Shown here piece by piece: positions 25,349 to 31,793 of a stretch of DNA of 34,064 nucleotides. Position numbers and translations under genes: made by a program. Within the stretch, counting starts at the first letter, position 1. The number at the start of each line of letters is the position of its first letter. The notes under the pieces were generated by a model, which had not been told where the DNA came from, made no database searches, and saw only the letters and a program-made list of their open reading frames with translations. Origin of the DNA: a virus; the IMG/VR virus record IMGVR_UViG_3300042882_000311, positions 1-34,064 of that record; one strand, given 5' to 3'.

Positions 25349-26223
25349 TAACAGTAAACAGCATAAGCGGAGGGAAAACATCAGCCTATGTCGCAAAAGA
25401 ATACCCATCAGATCATAACGTTTTTGCATTAATTACAACCGACAGTATTAATTGTAAATACCCAGACAAAAAGATTAGACAAATCGTTTCTGATAAAATA
25501 GGCAAGGAATTTATAGGGACTTTAGAAGATGATATTATCATAAATACCATTATAGATTTAGAGCAATTTATAGGATCAAAAATAGATTGGGTAGCAGGTA
25601 AAACATTTGATGAGGTAATTACAAGAGGGAAAAGAACGGATGGCAAAACTGCAATTTATTTGCCTAACCCAACTATGAGATTCTGTACAACAGAAATGAA
25701 ATTAAAGCCAATTTTTGAATGGTGGCAAAAAACAATTAATGAACCTGCAATATTCAATATTGGATTTAGAGCAAATGAGCAAAGACGAGCTAAAAATATG
25801 CTTGATAAAACAAATGAAAATGGACTTAGTGAATTTAAAGCAATTATTGGTCAGTCAAAAAACGGAAGAAATAAATGGAAAAATATAGGATGGCAAAAGC
25901 CAGAATTTCCTTTAATTAAAGATAAAATTTTTAAAGATAATATCATTGAATATTGGAAAGATAAGCCTGTGAGATTTGCAAACCATAATAATTGTATCGG
26001 ATGCTTCCATAGAGAATTGCATTTTTTAAAATATATGGCAGATAAACACCCTATAAAATTCCAATGGTTTATTGATATGGAAATACAATCAAGAGAAACT
26101 TATAATGACAGAAGCTGGAATTTAAGCATCAGCTATGAAAAAATAAAAAAATATTCTTTTCAAGAAACGATGTTTAAAGATGAAGATTTTAATGATTGTG
26201 ATACAGGATATTGTGGATATTAA
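25345..26223 (+). CDS. PP-loop / PAPS-reductase-like enzyme
   Basis: The product has 292 residues. The PP-loop SGGKTS (8-13) binds ATP for adenylation. LPNPTMRFCTTEMKLKPIFE is typical of the phage PAPS-reductase-like group. Two more Cys clusters (NNCIGCFHRE; CDTGYCGY at the end) may bind metal or an iron-sulphur centre. The family covers sulphur transfer and nucleotide or DNA modification; this member's substrate is unknown. It probably does not reduce PAPS for biosynthesis in a phage. Coupled to the preceding ORF by ATGA. Confidence 0.75.
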   Translation: MITVNSISGGKTSAYVAKEYPSDHNVFALITTDSINCKYPDKKIRQIVSDKIGKEFIGTLEDDIIINTIIDLEQFIGSKIDWVAGKTFDEVITRGKRTDGKTAIYLPNPTMRFCTTEMKLKPIFEWWQKTINEPAIFNIGFRANEQRRAKNMLDKTNENGLSEFKAIIGQSKNGRNKWKNIGWQKPEFPLIKDKIFKDNIIEYWKDKPVRFANHNNCIGCFHRELHFLKYMADKHPIKFQWFIDMEIQSRETYNDRSWNLSISYEKIKKYSFQETMFKDEDFNDCDTGYCGY

Positions 26224-26231
26224 AAAAGACC

Positions 26232-26253
26232 TTGAATAAGTTTTTTTATTCAA
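26232..26253 (+). terminator. Weak hairpin after PP-loop gene
   Basis: TTGAATAA (26232-26239) pairs with TTATTCAA (26246-26253) across a U-rich loop. No T run follows, so this is a weak terminator at best. A near-consensus TACATTTA box (26264-26271) follows but lacks an evident upstream element. Confidence 0.4.
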
Positions 26254-26296
26254 TAATTATGATTACATTTAAGAAATAAATTTTAAAACACACACC

Positions 26297-26953
26297 ATGA
26301 AAAAAACAAACATTTATCAAAAGCTACTGGTTATCCAGAAAGCAGTCAAAGGCCTTAAAAAGGACAAAAAAGGTAACAACTACGACTACGTGACCGGGAA
26401 CAAATTATTATCATTCGTGAAACCTTTAATGGATGAGCAAAGCCTTATTTTAAAACAGGAAGTCCTAAGCATCGACAACCAGAGAATGGACTACCACACA
26501 GGAGTAGGGACACAATACGAGAAACCCAAATCGGAAATCTTATCCAAAGTAATGATGCGTTTCACTTGGGTTGATTGCGAAACAGGCGAAATGGATGAAA
26601 ATTTATTCGGAGCCAACGGCCAAAACGAATGGGAAAAAGGACTTGGATCCGCACTTACTTATGCCGAAAGATATTTTATTTTAAAATATTTTCACATTGC
26701 AACCGATGAGGATGACATCGACAACCCGGACCGCAAACCAGAAAAGACAGAGACAAAAGATGCAGAGCCAAAACAATACGCCAATGCCGAGCCAAAGAAG
26801 ATACCAGCTCCAAAAAGACTAACCCCAGAGCAGGTGAAACTGATACCAACATCAGAGGAGCTAAAAAGTCTGCTTGTGGTTTTGGCAAACTACACGCTGA
26901 CAACGGAGGAAAAAAGTATGATCGACAAACGCATCAACGAATTAAAGAAATGA
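26297..26953 (+). CDS. erf: ERF-family single-strand annealing protein
   Basis: The product has 218 residues. The ERF-type core covers about 1-140: YQKLLVIQKAVKGLKKDKKG, YVTGNKLLSFVKPLMDEQ, then GLGSALTYAERYFILKYFHI. It anneals complementary single strands in recombination and repair. A Lys/Glu/Pro linker (about 145-180) separates a short helical C-terminus. It opens a recombination block that continues through Gp157 and NinG. Confidence 0.85.
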   Translation: MKKTNIYQKLLVIQKAVKGLKKDKKGNNYDYVTGNKLLSFVKPLMDEQSLILKQEVLSIDNQRMDYHTGVGTQYEKPKSEILSKVMMRFTWVDCETGEMDENLFGANGQNEWEKGLGSALTYAERYFILKYFHIATDEDDIDNPDRKPEKTETKDAEPKQYANAEPKKIPAPKRLTPEQVKLIPTSEELKSLLVVLANYTLTTEEKSMIDKRINELKK

Positions 26954-27057
26954 GCACTAAAGACCTTTTAAACCAGTACAACGAATTGCAAACTGAATTA
27001 TTAACCGAAATCGAAATGAGCGCAGGCTTATATTTGGAATTTCAAAACACACTTTAA
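26950..27057 (+). CDS. Tiny helical protein, 35 aa
   Basis: A 35-residue acidic ORF (MSTKDLLNQYNELQTELLTE). It starts in an ATGA overlap with the ERF gene and ends two bases before the next. Coupling and packing support a real gene. Function unknown. Confidence 0.5.
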   Translation: MSTKDLLNQYNELQTELLTEIEMSAGLYLEFQNTL

Positions 27058-27059
27058 AA

Positions 27060-27545
27060 ATGAAGAGTTTATTTAACATCACGCTTGAGCAAAAAATGCT
27101 AATGAGCCAAATCGAAGAAATGGAGGGTGAAATCACTCCCGAAATGGAAGTGGCATTACAAATCACCGAAAGCGAGCTACAACAAAAGTCAATCGCTTAT
27201 TTGGAGGTAATTCGACAAAAGGAAGCGTTTAACCAACTTGTGGATAACGAAGTTAAAAGGCTTCAACAAATGAAGAAAGTAAATAACAACGTTATTGACA
27301 GATTGAATGAAAACCTTTTAATGGCCGTTAAGACCTTTGGGACTTATGAAGTAGGACTACAAAAATTCGGAACCCGAAAATCAAGCCAGGTAATTGTGGA
27401 TGATGTAAACAGCCTGCCGGACATTTACAAAACAATTAAAGTAACCGAAGCGGCTGATAAAGTCGCATTGAAAAAAGCACTTGAATCAGGTGAGGAAATT
27501 AAAGGAGTTTATATTCAGGATAATTTGAATTTGAAAATTAACTAA
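27060..27545 (+). CDS. Gp157-like siphovirus protein
   Basis: The product has 161 residues. The long coiled coil (about 5-95), with ITPEMEVALQITESELQQKS, then FGTYEVGLQKFGTRKSSQVI and a C-terminal beta region match the siphovirus Gp157 family, found beside recombination genes. Its role is uncertain. The stop is shared with the next start (TAATG). Confidence 0.75.
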   Translation: MKSLFNITLEQKMLMSQIEEMEGEITPEMEVALQITESELQQKSIAYLEVIRQKEAFNQLVDNEVKRLQQMKKVNNNVIDRLNENLLMAVKTFGTYEVGLQKFGTRKSSQVIVDDVNSLPDIYKTIKVTEAADKVALKKALESGEEIKGVYIQDNLNLKIN

Positions 27546-27979
27546 TGAAAAAAATAGAAATCACCACCTCAATAATAAACGGCAAAATCAAACGAAATAA
27601 AAACATCGTTATAGACGCTTTTAAAACCTTTGAAGGTAAAGAGTTTACATTGATATTAAAGCCATTTAGAAAATTGAGAAGCAACAACCAAAATGCTTAC
27701 TATTGGGGTTTGGTGATTCCTATTTGGCAAAAAATTATACAAGACGAGTGGGGAGAATATTATTCAAAAGAAGAAATTCACGAATTTTTAAAGTATAATT
27801 GTAATTACATCGAAAAAGTAAATGAATCCACAGGCGAAATATTAAGACTTTCAAAATCCACCACAGAAAATTCAACAACGGATCAAGAAGCATTCCATAC
27901 CCAAGCCAGGAACATCGCTTTTGAGATGTTCAACATAGAAATACCATTACCAAACACACAAACACAAATAGAAATATAA
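27545..27979 (+). CDS. NinB-like recombination protein
   Basis: The product has 144 residues. LKPFRKLRSNNQNAYYWGLV resembles the R-x-x-x-Q-x-x-Y-x-W core of NinB/Orf-type recombination mediators, and YSKEEIHEFLKYNCNYIE fits the middle. NinB binds single-stranded DNA and helps the annealase. The family match is moderate, supported by ERF and NinG nearby. Confidence 0.6.
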   Translation: MKKIEITTSIINGKIKRNKNIVIDAFKTFEGKEFTLILKPFRKLRSNNQNAYYWGLVIPIWQKIIQDEWGEYYSKEEIHEFLKYNCNYIEKVNESTGEILRLSKSTTENSTTDQEAFHTQARNIAFEMFNIEIPLPNTQTQIEI

Positions 27980-27980
27980 A

Positions 27981-28262
27981 ATGGAAAATTACATAGAAGC
28001 TGTAAGGGCAGCAAAACAAAACCAATATTTAATGTGCTATTCTTATTCAGTAAGTTGGATAAAAGATCAAATTAAATTCACATCAGAAGATTTAATCGCT
28101 GCTTATGAAAAAAACGGAGCAAATATTCCAGAAGAAAAAAGAGTTTGGGGAGCCGTTATTAGGGAACTACAAAAAAATAATTTTATCAAACACGCCGGAT
28201 TCTCAACTTATAAAAAACCTTGTGGACACTCCAAACCTATCAATGTATGGATAGCAAAATAA
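27981..28262 (+). CDS. Small winged-helix-like protein
   Basis: The product has 93 residues. DLIAAYEKNGANIPEEKRVW and GAVIRELQKNNFIKHAGFST look like a winged helix, followed by a KKPCGHSKPINVW tail. I have seen this pattern in phage recombination clusters without an assigned function. Its end overlaps the NinG start by 16 bases. Confidence 0.6.
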   Translation: MENYIEAVRAAKQNQYLMCYSYSVSWIKDQIKFTSEDLIAAYEKNGANIPEEKRVWGAVIRELQKNNFIKHAGFSTYKKPCGHSKPINVWIAK

Positions 28263-28678
28263 TTAAAAAGTATAGCGATAAATCAATAGCTCATTTGATA
28301 GGAACGGCCACAACGCATTTTAATAGATTTATAAGACAAAGGGATGCGCCAGACGGATATGGTCGATGTATATCAAGTGGTCAGCACTTGGTTGTGCCAT
28401 CAGAAAACGCTCAAGCAGGACATTTTTACAGCGGTGGGCATTACCCGGAATTAAAATTCAATGAAGATAATGTTCACTTGCAAGGAAAATCAGACAATTA
28501 TTACAAAAGTGGAAACCTATTGGAATATAGAAATAATTTAATCAGTAAAATTGGGATTGACCGAGTGGAACGATTGGATGATATTGCAGCACAAAGCAAA
28601 CGTCAAAAATATAAATGGGATAGATTTTTTTTAATAGAAATTATAGAAAAATATAAAGCAAAAAACAGAAACCGATGA
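28247..28678 (+). CDS. ninG: NinG-like recombination endonuclease, altered zinc site
   Basis: From the ATG at 28247 the product has 143 residues. THFNRFIRQRDAPDGYGRCI, AGHFYSGGHYPELKFNEDNV and LLEYRNNLISKIGIDRVERL match NinG (HNH/Holliday-junction-type nuclease). The usual CISC motif reads CISS, and the usual HxQCxxCN reads HLQGKSDN, so three zinc cysteines appear to be lost together while the AGH and NVH motifs are kept. This may be a zinc-free subfamily or an inactive member. Confident on family, not activity. Confidence 0.8.
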   Translation: MDSKIIKKYSDKSIAHLIGTATTHFNRFIRQRDAPDGYGRCISSGQHLVVPSENAQAGHFYSGGHYPELKFNEDNVHLQGKSDNYYKSGNLLEYRNNLISKIGIDRVERLDDIAAQSKRQKYKWDRFFLIEIIEKYKAKNRNR

Positions 28679-28842
28679 TAGTTAAAAGAAAATTCAAGTG
28701 TACCGGATGCGGTGACGACAGGCCTTGTTTTTTAGAAACAAACGAAGATAAAAATGTTTTTGCTTTTTATGACAAGACTGAAGATTTAAAATGCGTATTA
28801 GACGCTACAAATCAAACATCATATAATTGGGAAGAAATATAA
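28675..28842 (+). CDS. Small zinc-finger-like protein, 55 aa
   Basis: A 55-residue ORF. FKCTGCGDDRPC gives a C-x2-C-x5-C pattern, with a fourth Cys at residue 40, consistent with a small zinc ribbon. It starts in an ATGA overlap with NinG. Function unknown. Confidence 0.6.
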   Translation: MIVKRKFKCTGCGDDRPCFLETNEDKNVFAFYDKTEDLKCVLDATNQTSYNWEEI

Positions 28843-28847
28843 AAAAT

Positions 28848-29000
28848 ATGAAAACAAAAAGAGGAGGTAAACGAATAGGCGCTGGAAGGAAACCTAAATT
28901 TTTAGGACCCACAAAAACGGTATCTTTTAGAATACCGGAAGATATTGAAATTGAATTTAAGGAGTTTGTAAAAGATAAATTAAAAATTTACGAAAAGTAA
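28848..29000 (+). CDS. Small ribbon-helix-helix-like DNA-binding protein, 50 aa
   Basis: A 50-residue ORF. A basic RGGKRIGAGRKPK leader precedes TVSFRIPEDIEIEFKEFVKD, a strand-helix pattern like Arc/MetJ-type repressors. It ends 21 bases before the first RNA element's promoter box, so it could regulate that promoter. Inference only. Confidence 0.55.
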   Translation: MKTKRGGKRIGAGRKPKFLGPTKTVSFRIPEDIEIEFKEFVKDKLKIYEK

Positions 29001-29021
29001 TGTTTATTAAAAATAATTTAT

Positions 29022-29029
29022 TACATTTG
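29022..29029 (+). promoter_or_regulatory. -7 type box before RNA element A
   Basis: TACATTTG is a perfect TAnnTTTG box. No convincing TTG lies about 20 bases upstream, so activity may be weak or need an activator. Expected transcription begins near 29034, at the base of the first hairpin. Confidence 0.6.
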
Positions 29030-29033
29030 AATT

Positions 29034-29126
29034 CGCAATCATTTGGTGGAATGATTACACTTAAAACTTTTTATATAATCCTTTTGGGAGTAGATGCCAC
29101 CACATCGAAACCAAAAGGATTTTTTT
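29034..29126 (+). ncRNA. Structured RNA element A (kissing-hairpin leader/terminator)
   Basis: Hairpin 1 is AATCATT (29037-29043)/AATGATT (29050-29056), seven pairs with loop TGGTGG (29044-29049). Hairpin 2 is an 11-pair terminator stem (29077-29087/29111-29121) with a purine-rich internal loop, an upper stem GATG/CATC (29093-29096/29103-29106) and apical loop CCACCA (29097-29102), followed by T. The two loops are exact complements, predicting a kissing interaction. Element B repeats this architecture with different loop bases. It ends 20 bases before the ABC-GNAT start, so it is either a ~90-nt RNA or that gene's attenuator. Confidence 0.75.
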
Positions 29127-29146
29127 ATACAAAAAATTAAAAATTT

Positions 29147-30322
29147 ATGAAATACATCGAAAAAACAAATGTAATATTAAACGATAAATATACTGAATAT
29201 ATTTATGAAGCGTTTGATATTCAAAACAAAGAAAGTACAAGTGTTAAAATTCCTATTAATTTTGGAGAATGTAAAACATTCGATTGGAATATAGGTGTGA
29301 TTTATGGTGGTTCAGGAACTGGTAAAACTACATTATTAAAAGAATTTGGTGATTTAACTCCATCTGTTTTTGATATGAAAAAACCATTAATTAGTAATTT
29401 TGATTGGTTAGAACCAAAAGAAGCTACATTTTTATTATCTGCTATGGGGCTTGCTTCTGTCCCAACTTGGTTAAGACCGTTTGCTGCATTATCAAACGGA
29501 GAACAATATCGAGCAGAACTCGCTTACAAAGTCGCTAAAGCAAAAGACGGCGATACTATTTTAATTGATGAGTATACGTCAGTAGTTGACAGAGATGTTG
29601 CTAAAGCAATGTCTAACGCATTACAAAAATATATCAGGAGAAACAATAAAAGAATAATTTTATCATCTTGTCATTTCGATATTATGGAATGGTTGTTACC
29701 AGATTGGACTTACTCACCATTGAAAGGTCGTGTAGAAAAGCACGACTATCGAAGGCAAAGCCGCCCAAAAATTGAGCTATCGGTATTTCGATGTAGATAT
29801 GAAACTTGGAAAATATTCAAACAATATCATTATTTAACTGAAGATCTAAATAAGGCTTGTATTTGTTATGTGACTACAATAAATGATAAACCGGTTTGTT
29901 TTAATGCTGTTTTGCCTTTTCCTCACGGTAATATAAAAAACGGTTATAGAATGTCAAGGATAGTAGTACTTCCTGATTATCAAGGTTTAGGCGTTGGCGG
30001 TAAGATAACCGATTACATCGCATCCTTGTATGCTAAGAAAGGTAGAACGATGTATGTCAAAACATCAAACCCAGCTTTGTGGGCTCATCTGGATAAATCA
30101 CCAAATTGGCATTTAACTACAGAAGTGACAAAAGAACAATTAAATTCTGAATGGATGGAAAAAATGCAAACTGCTGATAAATCAGGTATGTTGAAATACA
30201 GGAACGCAATTACAAAATCTTATAAATGGATTGGTGAAAAATCGCAAGACGATACTGATATAATTTTATTTAAAAATGAAGTTTACAAACACGTTGCTCA
30301 AAATCAAATATCAATGTTTTAA
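29147..30322 (+). CDS. ABC-ATPase fused to GNAT (Mom-like) domain
   Basis: The product has 391 residues. Residues 1-200 are a soluble ABC-type ATPase: Walker A GGSGTGKTT (54-62), signature LSNGEQYRAELA (115-126), Walker B DTILIDEYTS (136-145) and switch His in SSCH (176). Residues 210-370 are a GNAT fold, with RIVVLPDYQGLGVGGK (271-286) as the cofactor loop. ABC-GNAT fusions occur in phages and resemble the GNAT-fold Mu Mom adenine-modifying protein; the substrate here is inferred. It ends in QNQISMF, a sliding-clamp-binding type motif. Element A sits directly upstream. Confidence 0.8.
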   Translation: MKYIEKTNVILNDKYTEYIYEAFDIQNKESTSVKIPINFGECKTFDWNIGVIYGGSGTGKTTLLKEFGDLTPSVFDMKKPLISNFDWLEPKEATFLLSAMGLASVPTWLRPFAALSNGEQYRAELAYKVAKAKDGDTILIDEYTSVVDRDVAKAMSNALQKYIRRNNKRIILSSCHFDIMEWLLPDWTYSPLKGRVEKHDYRRQSRPKIELSVFRCRYETWKIFKQYHYLTEDLNKACICYVTTINDKPVCFNAVLPFPHGNIKNGYRMSRIVVLPDYQGLGVGGKITDYIASLYAKKGRTMYVKTSNPALWAHLDKSPNWHLTTEVTKEQLNSEWMEKMQTADKSGMLKYRNAITKSYKWIGEKSQDDTDIILFKNEVYKHVAQNQISMF

Positions 30323-30331
30323 AATAATATT

Positions 30332-30499
30332 ATGAAAATACAAAAATCAATATTTAAAGGCACCTTAATTCAAATTGGTAAATTAAATTATGTTAATGCT
30401 CAATATATTTCTAAAACTTTAAATGATAATGATTCTAAAATCAATTATTCAAAATCAATATCTATTAATTCAACTAAATATTTTTTATTATGCAAATAG
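30332..30499 (+). CDS. Small hypothetical protein, 55 aa
   Basis: A 55-residue ORF (MKIQKSIFKGTLIQIGKLNY), Ser/Asn/Lys-rich, starting ten bases after the ABC-GNAT gene with an ATTATG context. It overlaps the next ORF by ten bases. Function unknown. Confidence 0.5.
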   Translation: MKIQKSIFKGTLIQIGKLNYVNAQYISKTLNDNDSKINYSKSISINSTKYFLLCK

Positions 30500-30669
30500 G
30501 AGAAAAATTTACTTTTTACAGTAACGGACAACATCGAAAAGCATTATTTTTAGAAACATTCAATGATAAAATAGTTGCTATTGTTTGTGATGACATAAAA
30601 TCTCAAGGGATAAAAATTGAAATAGACGAAAGTCAAATTATAGACGAAAGTCAAATTTCAATGTTTTAA
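30490..30669 (+). CDS. Small protein ending in clamp-binding QISMF motif, 59 aa
   Basis: A 59-residue ORF. A small beta-like domain (GEKFTFYSNGQHRKALFLET) is followed by IDESQI IDESQI SMF, made by an 18-bp tandem repeat. The final QISMF matches the bacterial sliding-clamp motif QL(S/D)LF and repeats the C-terminus of the ABC-GNAT protein two genes upstream. It may bind or block the host clamp. Role inferred. Confidence 0.65.
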   Translation: MQIGEKFTFYSNGQHRKALFLETFNDKIVAIVCDDIKSQGIKIEIDESQIIDESQISMF

Positions 30670-30671
30670 TT

Positions 30672-30893
30672 ATGGATCCAAACAAAATAATTTACGAAAA
30701 TTTAAAAACGACAGACGAAAAAAGAATTTACGCTTTAAAACATATCACAGATGAAAAATTTATAAAATTATTAGAATGGGACAAGATAAGTTTATCAACC
30801 ATCAATATAGCTTTTTATTCATTTCTAGGAGAAGAAATAGAATTAAGAGGAAACAGCAGTAAACTTATGCAAAAAGAACAAAGAAAATTTTAA
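30672..30893 (+). CDS. Hypothetical protein, 73 aa
   Basis: The product has 73 residues, helical (ENLKTTDEKRIYALKHITDE), with no recognised motif. Starts two bases after the QISMF gene with an ATTATG context, so probably the same operon. Function unknown. Confidence 0.6.
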   Translation: MDPNKIIYENLKTTDEKRIYALKHITDEKFIKLLEWDKISLSTINIAFYSFLGEEIELRGNSSKLMQKEQRKF

Positions 30894-30908
30894 TCAATAA
30901 TTTATAAA

Positions 30909-31037
30909 ATGGAAGAATTTAGATTTAAAAATGATAATGATGAATTTCATATTATCATAGAAGCGAAATCTTTTGAAGAAGCTAAAGAACAGTTTAATAA
31001 AAAATATAAAACTAAAAATGTCATTATTACAAATTAA
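30909..31037 (+). CDS. Small hypothetical protein, 42 aa
   Basis: A 42-residue ORF (MEEFRFKNDNDEFHIIIEAK) with a beta-hairpin-like start and a charged helix. It closes the module; its stop lies five bases before the promoter box of RNA element B. Function unknown. Confidence 0.5.
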   Translation: MEEFRFKNDNDEFHIIIEAKSFEEAKEQFNKKYKTKNVIITN

Positions 31038-31042
31038 TTTTA

Positions 31043-31050
31043 TATATTTG
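31043..31050 (+). promoter_or_regulatory. -7 type box before RNA element B
   Basis: TATATTTG is a perfect TAnnTTTG box followed by AAT, as in element A. Like A, it lacks a clear TTG about 20 bases upstream. Expected start near 31055, at the base of hairpin 1. Confidence 0.6.
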
Positions 31051-31054
31051 AATC

Positions 31055-31134
31055 ATAATACGTCGCAGGTATTTAGAAAATATTTTATAACCTTATGGGG
31101 ATTCGCTGCGACCGATGAACCATAAGGTTTTTTT
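31055..31134 (+). ncRNA. Structured RNA element B (kissing-hairpin leader/terminator)
   Basis: Hairpin 1 is AATAC (31057-31061)/GTATT (31069-31073), loop GTCGCAG (31062-31068). Hairpin 2 is a ten-pair terminator stem AACCTTATGG (31089-31098)/CCATAAGGTT (31120-31129), upper stem TCG/CGA (31103-31105/31113-31115) and apical loop CTGCGAC (31106-31112), then T. The two loops are exact seven-base complements. All four stems and both loops differ in sequence from element A yet pair, which supports the fold by covariation. It ends 11 bases before the DUF6291-like start. Confidence 0.75.
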
Positions 31135-31145
31135 ATTTTTATATT

Positions 31146-31793
31146 ATGGCAGAAAACAAAAAATCTTTTTTACTTTATGTGGATTTAATACACACAGTAA
31201 ATCAATTACCGGATGATAAAGCTGGACAACTTTTTAAACATATACTTTTATATGTCAATGATAAAAACCCGATAACAGACGATTTAATAACTAAAATTTC
31301 TTTTGAACCAATTAAACAACAATTAAAAAGAGATTTAAATAAATATGAAAATATTTGTGATAGAAATTCCAACAATGGCAAACTGGGAGGCAGACCTAAA
31401 AACCCAAATAAACCCAAAAAACCCATTGGGTTATTTGGTAACCCAAATAAACCCAGGAAAGCCGATAGTGATAGTGAGAGTGAGAATGAGAGTGAGAATG
31501 ATATCTTATTAAGAGAAAAAAAAGATTTTTATAATTTTTCAAATGAATTATTTAATGATCCGCAATGGAATGAAAGCATCCGCAGATTAAATAAAATAAA
31601 TTCCGATGAACTTTTAAAATATTTAGATAAATTTGATTTGAAAATGAAAAATGAATTAGACAACAAAACAAACAAAAAAGAATACGCTGGGCATTTTTCA
31701 AGATGGTTGAGTATTGAAAAAGAAAAAAGTATTTTAAAAAACGGAAAAGAAAAATTAACTGGGGCTCAGGCCTTTTTAAAACAATTTGAATAA
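31146..31793 (+). CDS. DUF6291-like replication-region protein
   Basis: The product has 215 residues. KKSFLLYVDLIHTVNQLPDD, KAGQLFKHILLYVNDKNP and FEPIKQQLKRDLNKYENICD, then NGKLGGRPK, match DUF6291-type proteins in Bacteroidota phage replication modules. An acidic SDSESENESEND linker (low complexity) separates a helical C-terminus with GHFSRWLSIEKEKS. It may be a replisome organiser. Coupled to the next gene by TAATG. Confidence 0.7.
   Translation: MAENKKSFLLYVDLIHTVNQLPDDKAGQLFKHILLYVNDKNPITDDLITKISFEPIKQQLKRDLNKYENICDRNSNNGKLGGRPKNPNKPKKPIGLFGNPNKPRKADSDSESENESENDILLREKKDFYNFSNELFNDPQWNESIRRLNKINSDELLKYLDKFDLKMKNELDNKTNKKEYAGHFSRWLSIEKEKSILKNGKEKLTGAQAFLKQFE

Noticed and set aside
25345-26223. 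PP-loop gene as DndC of a phosphorothioation system
   Set aside because: No DndA, B, D or E-like genes are nearby and the Cys layout is that of the phage PAPS-reductase-like group.
26264-26271. TACATTTA as a promoter for the ERF gene
   Set aside because: The last base differs from TAnnTTTG and no TTG element lies at the right distance, so it was left as a remark in the hairpin entry.
29147-30322. ABC-GNAT gene as an ABC transporter component
   Set aside because: No membrane segment or permease partner is present, and the second half is a GNAT fold.
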